In this document: in pieces, positions 21,001 to 33,000 of the stretch
Layout: each line of letters begins with the position of its first letter
How positions within the stretch are numbered: the first letter of the stretch is position 1
Assembly: GCA_942486035.1 (NCBI GenBank)
Contig: CALNXK010000006.1
Location: 5,187,501 to 5,251,500, forward strand
Length of the DNA stretch: 64,000 bases
Source: Porites lobata
Lineage: Eukaryota > Cnidaria > Anthozoa > Scleractinia > Poritidae
Direction of reading: 5' to 3'
Position numbers and translations under genes: made by a program
Notes under the pieces: generated by a model
What the model was told of the DNA's origin: nothing
The model's database searches: none
What the model saw: only the letters and a program-made list of their open reading frames with translations

Positions 21001-24000
21001 GATTTCAAATGTTTGGAGAGATGACATTTGGTAATCAGATGTTTGGAAGAATGACATTGCGAATTCAAATGTTTGAAGTGATGACATTCGGAATTCAAAT
21101 GTTTGGACTGATGACATTCGGAATTCAAATGTTAGGAGTGAACATTCGGTATTCAAATAATTGGAGTGATGACATTCGGAATTCAAGTGTTTGGAGTGAT
21201 GTCATTCGGAAATTCATATGTTTGGAGTGATGACATTCGGAATTCAAATGTTTGGAGTGATGACATTCGGAATTCAAATGTTTCGAGTGACGACATTCGG
21301 AATTCAAATATTTGGAGAGACGACATTCGGAATTCAAATGTTAGGAGTGAACATTCGGAAATTCATATGTTTGGAGTGATGACATTCGGAATTCAAGTGT
21401 TTGGAGTGACGACATTCGGTATTCAAGTGTTTGGAGTGACGACATTCGGAATTCAAATCTTTGCAGTGACGACATTCGGTATTCAAATCTTTGCAGTGAC
21501 GACATTCGGAATTCAAATGTTTGGAGTGATGACATTCGGTATCCAAGTGTTTGGAGTGATGACATTCGGTATTCAAGTGTTTGGAGTGATGAAATTCGGA
21601 AATTCATATGTTTGGAGTGATGACATTCGGAATTCAAATGTTTGGAGTGACGACATTCGGAATTAAAAAGTTAGGAGTGACGACATTCGAAATTCACATG
21701 TTAGGAGTGAAAATTCGGTATTCAAATGTTTGGAGTGATGACATTCGGAATTCAAATGTTAGGAGTGAACATTCGGTATTCAAATGTTTGGAGTGATGAC
21801 ATTCGGAATTCAAGTGTTTGGAGTGATGAAATTCGGAAATTCATATGTTTGGAGTGATGACATTCGGCATTCTAATGTTTGGAGTGATGACATTCGGAAT
21901 TCAAATGTTTCGAGTGACGAATGTTTGGAGAGACGACATTCGGAATTCAAATGTTAGGAGTGATGACATTCGGAATTCAAGTGTTTGGAGTGATGAAATT
22001 CAGAAATTCAAATGTTTGGAGTGACGACATTCAGTATTCAAGTGTTTGGAGTGATGACATTCGGAATTCAAATGTTTCGAGTGACGAATGTTTGGAGAGA
22101 CGACATTCGGAATTCAAATGTTAGGAGTGATGACATTCGGAATTCAAGTGTTTGGAGTGATGAAATTCAGAAATTCAAATGTTTGGAGTGACGACATTCA
22201 GTATTCAAGTGTTTGGAGTGATGACATTCGGAATTCAAATGTTTCGAGTGACGAATGTTTGGAGAGACGACATTCGGAATTCAAGTGTTTGGAGTGATGA
22301 AATTCGGAAATTCAAATGTTTGGAGTGACGACATTCGGAATTCAAATGTTTGGAGTGATGACATTCGGTATTCAAATGTTTGGAGTGATGACATTCGGAA
22401 TTCAAATGTTTGGAGTGATGACATTCGGAATTCAAATGTTTGGAGTGACGACATTCGGAATTCAAATGTTTGGAGTGATGACATTCGGAATTCAAATCTT
22501 TGGAGTGACGACATTCGGAATTCAAATGTTTGGAGTGACGACAATTGGAATTCAAATGTTTGGAGTGACGACATTCGGAATTCAAATGTTTGGAGTGATG
22601 ACATTCGGAATTCAAATGTTTGGAGTGATGACATTCGGAATTCAAATGTTTGGAGTGACGACATTCGGTATTCAACTGTTTGGAGTGATGACATTCGGAA
22701 TTCAAATCTTTGCAGTGACGACATTCGGTATTCAAATGTTTAGAGTGATGACATTCGGTATTCAACTGTTTAGAGTGATAACATTCGGAATTCAAGTGTT
22801 TAGAGTGATAACATTCGGTATTCAACTGTTTGGAGTGATGACATTCGGAATTCAAGTGTTTGGAGTGATGACATTCGGTATTCAAGTGTTTAGAGTGATG
22901 ACATTCGGTATTCAACTGTTTGGAGTGATGACATTCGGAATTCAAGTGTTTGGAGTGATGACATTCGGTATTCAAGTGTTTAGAGTGATGACATTCGGTA
23001 TTCAACTGTTTGGAGTGATGACATTCGGAATTCAAGTGTTTGGAGTGATGACATTCGGAATTCAAGTGTTTGGAGTGATGACATTCGGAATTCAAGTGTT
23101 TAGAGTGATGACATTCGGTATTCAACTGTTTGGAGTGATTACATTCGGTATTCAACTGTTTGGAGTGACGACATTCGGTATTCAACTGTTTAGAGTGATA
23201 ACATTCGGAATTCAAGTGTTTGGAGTGACGACATTCGGTATTCAAATGTTTAGAGTGATGACATTCGGTATTCAACTGTTTGGAGTGATGACATTCGGAA
23301 TTCAAGTGTTTGGAGTGACGACATTCGAAATTCACATGTTTGGAGTGACGACATTCGCAATTCAAATCTTTGCAGTGACGACATTCGGTATTCAAATGTT
23401 TGGAGTGACGACATTCGGAATTCACATGTTTGGAGTGACGACATTCGGTATTCAAATCTTTGCAGTGACGACATTCGGAATTCAAATCTTTGCAGTGACG
23501 ACATTCGGTATTCAAATGTTTGGAGTGACGACATTCGGAATTCACATGTTTGGAGTGACGACATTCGGTATTCACATGTTTGGAGTGACGACATTCGGTA
23601 TTCAAATCTTTGCAGTGACGACATTCGGTATTCATATGTTTGGAGTGACGACATTCGGAATTCACATGTTTGGAGTGACGACATTCGGAATTCACATGTT
23701 TGGAGTGACGACATTCGGTATTCATATGTTTGGAGTGACGACATTCGGAATTCACATGTTTGGAGTGACGACATTCGGTATTCAAATCTTTGCAGTGACG
23801 ACATTCGGTATTCATATGTTTGGAGTGATGACATTCGGAATTCAAGTGTTTGGAGTGACGACATTCGGTATTCAAGTGTTTGGAGTGATGACATTCGGAA
23901 TTCAAATCTTTGGAGTGACGACATTCGGAATTTATATGTTTGGAGTGATGACATTCGGAATTCACTTGACAACAAGGTCATCAACTCTCAATCCCTCTCC

Positions 24001-27000
24001 TCTTTTAAGAAAAAACTGAAGATTAAATTATTGAGTGAGTATGAAAACAGTTCATAAGTCTTACCATTTTCGACTTTTCGCCTTCTTTTCTTCAATTGAT
24101 GTGAAACAGCTCTAGCTCATAGTTCGAGGAGGCCTAACCTCTCATAAGCTCCTATAGTCTCTGTTAGGTCTCCTCGCCACTTCTTTTTTTCTTCTTTTCC
24201 TTTGTTTTTTGTAATTATTGTGTGGCAAATAGAATAAAATAAAATACAAATAGATAATTTATATGTTTGGAGTGATTGCATTCGGAATTTGTATGTTTCG
24301 AGTGACGACATTCGGAATTCAAATGTTTCGAGTGACGACATTCGGTATTCAAGTGTTTGGAGTGACGACATTCGGTATTCAAGTGTTTGGAGTGATGACA
24401 TATGGTATTCAAGGGTTTGGGGTGATGACAGTCGGAATTCAAATGATTGTAGTGATGACAGAATTCAAATGTTTGGAGTGAACACATTCGGAATGCAAAT
24501 GTTTTGAGGTATGACATTCAGAATTTAAATGTTTTGAGTGATGACAGTCAGAATCAAAGTTTTTGAGTGATCAGGTCAGGTGTCCCTTACCTGCTACCAG
24601 TTAACCATGTCACCTAGTACAACCTGCTTTATGCGTTAAGCCGTCGGCGACTAAACCGGCAACTCCACTAGGCTTATCTAAGGGGGGTTAAACTGGGTAT
24701 CCAGAGAGAAGGATACAACATCTGTCTTAAGGTCTACGGTGGCCCACCCCCAGTTAGGTGGACTCTGGCATCACCCAAAGGTGGAGATAAAAAGACCTAT
24801 CCACCGGTCAGCCGCTGCAGCATGGCATAAATGCCAGCTTGTCCCGACCCGTCCTTGCCCGCTGGACCACATTTTTGCCCTGCCGAGTGAGTGACCCTAG
24901 TCAATTGAAAAGCTGGTTTCCCTACAATCCTTTTACATACAGTTCTAAGGTATAAATGGCACAGAAAACAGGCTCCCATACAGGCTCAAACGTCGCCTGG
25001 GTTAACAAAGTTTGTGCTGGCTCGCTCCTATTCCAGTGACCTGTGAAAAGTGAGCTACGAGGACACGGGATCTCTCTGAAACTCAGAGAATGGAATGTCA
25101 GAACGTTGCTAAATAAAACTGACTAAAGAGGGCCTGAATGTCCGACAGCATTGGTAGCAAAAGAATTTGAGAGTTACATAAATGATATAACAGCGCTAAG
25201 TGAGACTCAACTGCTATCATACGACGGCATGGTAGATCATGGCCACACGATCTTTTTGGAGTGGCAGGGAGAGAACGAGCGAAACGAATCTAGACATGGT
25301 TTTCCCATAGGAAACTCCATTGCTGAGCAGCTGAAGGAAGACCCGACACCTGTCGGTGACAGGTTAGTCACCATGAGACTTCCGCTGCAGAGGAATGTCT
25401 GCCACCATAGCTGGGTGTGTATGCTCCAAAACTGACCAACCTCTGAGAGATCAAGGAGAAATTCTACAACAGCCTGAGAGAAGTACTGCAGAGAGGTCTA
25501 TTTCTAGTACTGTTAACTGATAATGCTGGTGACTTCAATGCCAGGGTTGGAAAAGGGGTGGACAAATGGGCATGTGTGATTGGCACGCATAGAGTTGGGA
25601 ATTGAAACTGAAACGGTGAACTTCTGGCTCTTTGCTCGGTGTTTGGTCATCACAAATACTATCTTCAAGCGCAATGAACACCACATGAAGGAAATGGACA
25701 AGACTTTGGCAGGATTGCAATATCAGGAGTCAGAAATTGCTGCAGAAAACTGAAGTTCTTTAGAAGCAACTATATATGACACTACTCTCAGTGTCTTGGG
25801 TAAATCCAGTTGCAAACACCAGGATTGGTTCAATGATACTGACAAGAAGCTATTAGAGGAAAGAAATACTGCAAGCACTATTTCCCTGGTGTACTAAAGC
25901 AGTACACCAGGGAAATGAAGTCTCAAAGATGGGAGGCAAAGGAAGCAGAAAAAAAAGATATGAAAGAACTTTTAAAATGATCTGACAGAAGTACATTGGA
26001 CATAGAAGAGGGGTACAACACAGCTTACAGACCTTGATGGTGAGACAGTAATAAAGAAGAAAGCTGAGATTCTCGACAGATTTACAAACTACTTTGACAA
26101 GCTACTTAACATAACTGGAGGGGTTGACCGCTCTGTCTTGGACACCACTGCACTGAGACCAAACATTGCATCTCTTAATGAAAAACCTGAAGTCAAAGAA
26201 CTGTTGGATGCCATCAACGCAACAAACAGGTATACCTGCAGAACTCAGAAAACATGGCCGGGTTAAACTCACCTCTAGCCTGTACAAACTGGTTTTGCAC
26301 ATCTGAGAAACTGAATAAAGACCACAAGACTGGAAAGATGTATTGTGTATTGTGTATTGTGTATTCTAGTATTGTGCCAGTTTTCAAGAAGGAAAGCATA
26401 AAGGACTGTGGAAACTATCGAGGTATTTATCTCTTCTCAATGGCTCGCATACTCCTGAACAGAATAAACAAACGCATACCTCCTAATATATTGCCTGAGA
26501 CTTAATGTAGTTTTCGCAGTGGTAGAGGCACTGTGGATCTGATCTTCTGCCCGCGACAGTTACAAGGAATTTCATAGACCAGAACCTGCCCCCGCATGTT
26601 CTCGTTATCCTGCTAGGAATGGAATCATCACCTTATCATGGTGGGAAAGTTTGCGTGTGTTAATGACTCGCTGAGCTAAGTCGGCTGGAGTCTTATACTC
26701 CAGGTAGGGCCACCCATGCCGAAAAGGACGAAGGGTAGAGACCAGACAGAGAATGACCCCCTGGTCCTCCAGGTTGGGGGTTGGGCCTAGGGCTAACAAC
26801 CCTACCACATAAAAACACTAATTGTTTCAGAAAGTGGAAACGCTTTTAACACTAACTGGGGATGTCGCTGCTAGGGCTACAATGATGCTCTTGGGACAAA
26901 GCCAGCAGGACACCTAAAGGCAGATAGAACCCACAGTAGACCCCAAGTGACAGACCATCGGTTGCTAATACGTGAGGACCATCGCAGAGACAACATGCCC

Positions 27001-30000
27001 AATGCAAGTAGCTAAGGAGATGAAAGAGTAAGGGATTGAAGTGCCGGACAAGTCAGGTGGAAAGGGATAGGATCAGTAACACCCCAGAGTAAAGAGAGGG
27101 TGTGTACATAGGACATAATGAGGTGCAACAGGGAGGAGTTGCCACCATGATGAGCCCGAGGGCAAAGGGACCCTTGATGAAATGGACGCCAATTAGCAAA
27201 AGAATTATTACAGCACGGTTCTACTCAAAGTACAAAAAGCTGACGGTGGTACTAGCATATGCACTAACGAATGATGCGATGGATGAGGAAAAGGATAAAT
27301 TCTAAAACCAGCTGCAGGACACTGTTTCGAGCTGCAACAGAAATGATATGATTGTGGTGATGGGTGATTTGAATGCTATGGTAGGAAACAACAATACTGA
27401 TGGTGAGGAGGTTGGGGGAAAATTGGCGTTAGTGTTATGAATGACAAAAGAGAGAGGTCATGTGACATCCACAACCTGATCTGGAGGTCACCAGATGGGA
27501 GGAAAGTAAACCAGATTGACCATGTTTTAATGAATGGAAACATGAAAAGATCTATCTTAGACACCAGAGTAATGAGAGGAGCAAACGTGTACAGTGACCA
27601 TTACCTAGTGAAAAACAAGGCCTGGCAGGGGGAAGAATGTAAGAGAGGGATTCACATAAGTAAACTGCAAAGTGAAGAGATCAGGTAGAGATACAATATT
27701 GACTTGAGGAATAGGTTTGAAGCTTTAGGAGACAGAGGATCCGGAGCAAGGACCATTATGATTTTGTCAACATACAGTAAGCCATGGATAGGAAACAAAC
27801 CGTGGGAAAAAATCAAGGAGAGGAAAGAGGCGAAACTGAAAATAGAGGGTAAAAGATCGAAATGACTGAAACAGATGGAGAGAGAAGTATAATGCGAAAA
27901 ACACTGAAGTGAAACGGAGTGCTAGGGAAGAGAGGAGAAACGAAAAGATGTTACAACAGGTTTTGGGAAAATGAGAGGTGGCCGAAAGTGTGGAAGAAGG
28001 GACTTGTTGTAAAGGTATTCAAGAAAGGTGATTTGTACGAATGTAACAACGGAAGAGGAGTGACTTCACTACCCGCCATTAAAAAGATATTCTTGAGGAC
28101 GCTGTTAGGTGGACCAAGAAAGGCATAGACAAGAAACTTCGAAAGGAACAGGCTGGGTTTCCAGCCAAGAGAAGTATAACTGAAAAGATCTTTATACTTA
28201 GAAACATCTTAGAGCAGGCAAATGAGTGGAGGGCGTGTCTGTATACGCACTTTCTGGACTTCGAAAAAGCCTTTGACTATGTACACATAGAAAGCCTAGG
28301 GAATATCATGAGAAGAAATGGGATACCAGACAAGACGGCGAAAGTGATAGGAGGCATTTACATGGGTTTAGCTTGTGCAGTCGTTGACAGGAGTGTGACA
28401 TCGTACCGGCTCACAATCAAATATGGAGTTAAAATGGGGTGCATGATGTCAGGATTCCTATTCTTACTGTCTTGGACTGGGTCATGAGAAAGGCAAAGCA
28501 GATAAGAGCGATAAGGTGGAATCTGACAAAAGTGCTGGAGGACCTTGAGATTTCGCAGATGACATTGCACCACTGTCATCTAAGTTCAATGAATGCACGA
28601 GAAGACTGAAAGATTGGCCAAGGAAGCAGCCAGAGTAGCAAGCAAACTTGATGCGAGAAAATGCAAGACACTAGGGACTGATTGTGCTAGAAGCAGGGAG
28701 AACATTGTGGTTGACGGTGAAGAAGTGGAAGACGTTGAGGAGTTTTACATACCTGAGTGCTATTGCCGACAAGGAGGGTGGACGTAGCAGAGGCACATGG
28801 TGCATTCCAAGGACTAAGGAGGGCCTGAGCAAATAGAGGAGAACCAAGATACATCTGTTCAAAACTTAAGTTTGACCGGTCCTGCTATATGGCTGAGAAT
28901 CTTGGAAGATCACCTAGACCGATAGATGGAAGCCAGTGCGTGAGACAGATAGTACCGATTAGATGGCAGCAGAGAATAACAAACAAAGAGAGTGGTTGAG
29001 TTGGCAGGGACCAATGCCACAAGTTGTAAATTATGACGATGAAAGTGGAACTGGCTAGGTCACATACTTAGAAGAGGGGCCGTGAATGACTACTTTACAG
29101 CAGTAGGGTGGACACCATAAGGCCGGAGGGCGAGAGGAAGTCCAAAAACTACTTGCAGAAGGGCTGTTCAGCAAGAGCGAAACAACAAAACAGAGTGGAA
29201 GAGTTGGGAAGTAACCAAAGTGGTTGCACGAGTCAGACAGCAGGGAGGCCTTATGTGCCTTTTGGCACGGTGATACATGATGATAATGATGCCGTTTTTA
29301 TCGAACTTAACAAAGGCTTTTGATACAGTGTTTCCTGAGGGCCTATGAAAAGTGTTCCGAAAGTGTGAATGTCCTTCTAAATTTATCAATCTGGTGAAGG
29401 CACTGCACGACAAAATGCAGGTACATGTGGCTCAAGAAAATACATCTTCGAGGAATTTGCAGTCACCGGTTGATGTGAAACAAGGTAGTGTGCTTGCTCC
29501 GACACCGTTCTCTCTCTACCGAACAGCAATGCTAGAAGTAGCCTTTGACGGTGTTGGGAACAGTATCTACATCCAAACTAATGCTAATCCTGACCTGTTT
29601 GATGTCACGCACAACCCAGATCCTAGTGAGGGAAATGCTGTTTGCAGGTGATAGTGCTATAGTTGCCCACAGTGTTGGTGACATTCAGAGTCTATTGGAC
29701 AGGATCGCCAGAGCTGCCTCCCAATTTGGCCTCAACATCAACATCAAGAAAACTGAGTACTTTACCGGCCAATGCAACACCTAGATCCAGCTGCTGACCC
29801 AACAACCATAACAATCAATCAAGAGGCCCTGGTACAGTGTACCCACTTCAGATACCTAGGAAACAGTCTCCAACAACGCTAGCCCAGACAGTAAACTCAG
29901 AAACAGGGCGGGAAATGTAAATGCTACTTTTGTAAAATTACATAACGGAAATGACAATGGAGAGGTCATGTGACTTTTGAAGTACAAGTGGGTTAATCAT

Positions 30001-33000
30001 AACAAGAACAATCTTGCCTCAAAAAGACATATTAAGGCTGACCTGTAGGTCACCAGATGGCAGGAGAGTAAACCAGATTGACTATATTTTAGAGTATGGA
30101 AAGATGAGAACCATCTTAGACACCAGAGTAATGAGACGAGCAGACGTATACAGTGACCATTACCTTGTGAGAACCAGAATAAGTCTAAAGTTGGCAAGGC
30201 CTGAAGGAGGAAAGAATGTAAGGTAAAGGTTTGACCTAAGTAAACTGCAAAGTGAAGAGATCAGGTACAGATAGAACATTGAGTTGAGGAATAGTATTAA
30301 AGCTTTAGGAGACATAGAGTATTCGGAGGCAAGACACGGTGAGATTTTGTCAACATACAGAAACTTTCTAAGCCATGAATAAGAAAAAATTGTACAAAAC
30401 ATGGGAAAAGATCAAGGAGAGGAAAGAGGCAAAATTGAAAATGGAGGGCGCAAGATCGGAACGACTGAAACAGAGATGAAGAGGGAAGTATAATGCGAAA
30501 AACACTGAAGTGAAAAGGAGTGCTAGGGAAGATTGGAGAAATTGGTTAGAGAAGAGGGCTGCAACAGAGGAAAAGGCTGCTGCGAAAGGTAGGAACTATT
30601 CAAGGAGCTGTTCAGCATTACCAAGTCAATAACAGGAGAATGGCAGAGACGAGAAGTAGGTGTTAAAGCCAAAAAAGGGGTCCTTAGGACTGGAACACGA
30701 GAAAGACTACAGAGATGGGTGGAGCACTTTAGTGAAATATTAAACAGAGATGACTCAACAAATCCTTTCAAATCCTGTGAAAGAAGATAAGACAGTAGAA
30801 TCAGAAGAGATTGAGGAAATAGATCTAGGAAGATCGCGATAACAAGAGGTCAAGGATGTAATGAAAGGGACAAAGCCAGGGAAAGTGGCTGGAGTAGATG
30901 AGGTGTGTCCCGGGTAACTGAGAGCTGACATTGAAGACACTGCAAGTACGCTGACTAGATGTTACAACAGGCTTTAGGAAAATGAGAGGTGGCCGAAAGT
31001 GTGGAAGAAGGGAGTTTTTGTCAAGGTATTCAAGAAAGGTGATTTGCACAAATGTAACAACAGGAAGGTCGCTGTTAGGCGGACCAAGAAAGGAGAAGGC
31101 TGGGTTTCCACTGAAGAGAAGTACAACTGAACAGACCTTTATACTTGGAAACATCTTAGAGCAGGCAAATGAGTGGAGGGCAAGTCTGTATGCACAATTT
31201 GTGGACTTTGAAAAAGTCTTTGATTCTCGACACAGAGAAAGTCTATTGAATATCATGAGAAGTTATGGGACACCAAACAAGATGGCTTTTGATACACTGT
31301 CTCATCAGGGCCTGAGGAAAGTGCTCGGAAAGTATCAATGTCCTTCTAAATTTATCAATCCGGTGAAGACACTGCACAACGAAATGCAAGCACATGGGGC
31401 TCAAGGAAACCATATCTCCAAAGAATTTGCAGTCATCAATGGTGTCAAGCAAGATAGTGTGCTTGCTGCAACACTGTTCTCTCTCTAAATAACCGCAATG
31501 CTAGAAGTAACTTTTGATGGTGTTGGGGACGGTATCTACATCCAAAGTCACACTGATGCTTATACCTACCAATGCAAAACCTACATCAGTTCCTGAGCCA
31601 ACAAACACAACCATCAATCAAGAGGCCTTAGTGCGGTTGTTCGACTTCAAATACCTAGGAAGCACTATCTGCAACAACGCTAGCTTAGACAGTGAACTCA
31701 GATACAGGGTGGGAAATGCAAGTGCTACTTTTGGAAAACTACATGACAGCAAAAGGAAAACCAACATGTCACTAAAACAAAGTCAACTGCAAGGTCTTTC
31801 AGGCCGTTGTCCCCTCTTCACTCCTGTATGGTCTGAAACATAGACTATATATCAGAGACAAGTGATGAAGATCCCTGCTTACATGATGAGCGTCTAACAG
31901 TCAAAATGAACGTACCCTAGAAGAAAAAGATCACGAATGTGGAAATTATCTGCCACACAGTACTAACATCAATGAGACTGTTCTCAGCGAGAAAAATCTC
32001 AGATGGCCTGGTAAGTGCATAGAATGGTTAACAACAGACTATCAAAACAGCTGTAGAACTCTTAACTCTGTTTGGGAATGAGTGATCAAGGGAAACCTAG
32101 TTTAGGGTTCAAAGGTGTTCCAAAGAGAAACATGAAATGAAGAGACATCAATCTTCACTGACAACAGGAGGGTGTCAACGATAGACCTACCTGGAAAAGA
32201 ACTATAAAACATTTGTAATTCCAATTTTTGGAGTGATGACATCCGGCATTCAGATGCTTGGAGTCATGAAATTCGGAATTCAAATTTTTGGGGTGATGAC
32301 ATTCGGAATTCAAATGTTTGGACAGACGACAGTCAGAAGTGAAATGCTTCGACAGGTGACATCCGGAATTCAAACGCTTGTAGTGACAACATTCGGAATT
32401 CAAATGTTTGGAAAGATGACATTTGGAATTCAAATGCTTGAAATGATGATATTCGGAATTTATATGTTTGGACGGATGACATTCAGCAGTAAAATGCTTG
32501 GACAGAAGACATTCGGAATTCAAACGCTTGTAGTGACAACATTCAGAATTCAAATGTTTGGAAGGATAACATCGGAATTCAAATGTTTGAAAAAATGACT
32601 TTCGGAATTCAAATGTTTGGAGTGATAACATTCGAAATTCAAATATTTGGAAAGATGAAGTTGGGAATTCAAATCTTTTGAGTGATGACATTCGGAATTC
32701 AAATGTTTGGAGTAATGACATTCGGAATTCAAATGTTTGGAATGAAGACAATCGAAATTCAAATGCTTAAGATGATGACATTCGAAATTCAAATGCTTAA
32801 AATGATGACATTCCAAATTCAAACATTTGGAATGGTAACATTCAAAATGAAAATTTTTGGAGTGATGAAATTCATATTTCCAATGTTTGGAATAATCCCA
32901 TTCGGAAATCACATGTTTGAAATAATGATATTTGGAATTCAAATGTTTGGAAAGATGACATTTGGAATTCAAATGCTTGAAATGATGATATTCGGAATTT

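Noticed and set aside
20889..23962. CRISPR-like regular array
   Set aside because: There are no unique spacers; monomers are directly adjacent and the DNA is animal nuclear.
22235..24019. Very long open frames on both strands (567 and 576 codons)
   Set aside because: They are produced by a 30-bp tandem repeat with no stop in several frames; both strands and several frames are open together, and there is no non-repeat coding sequence.
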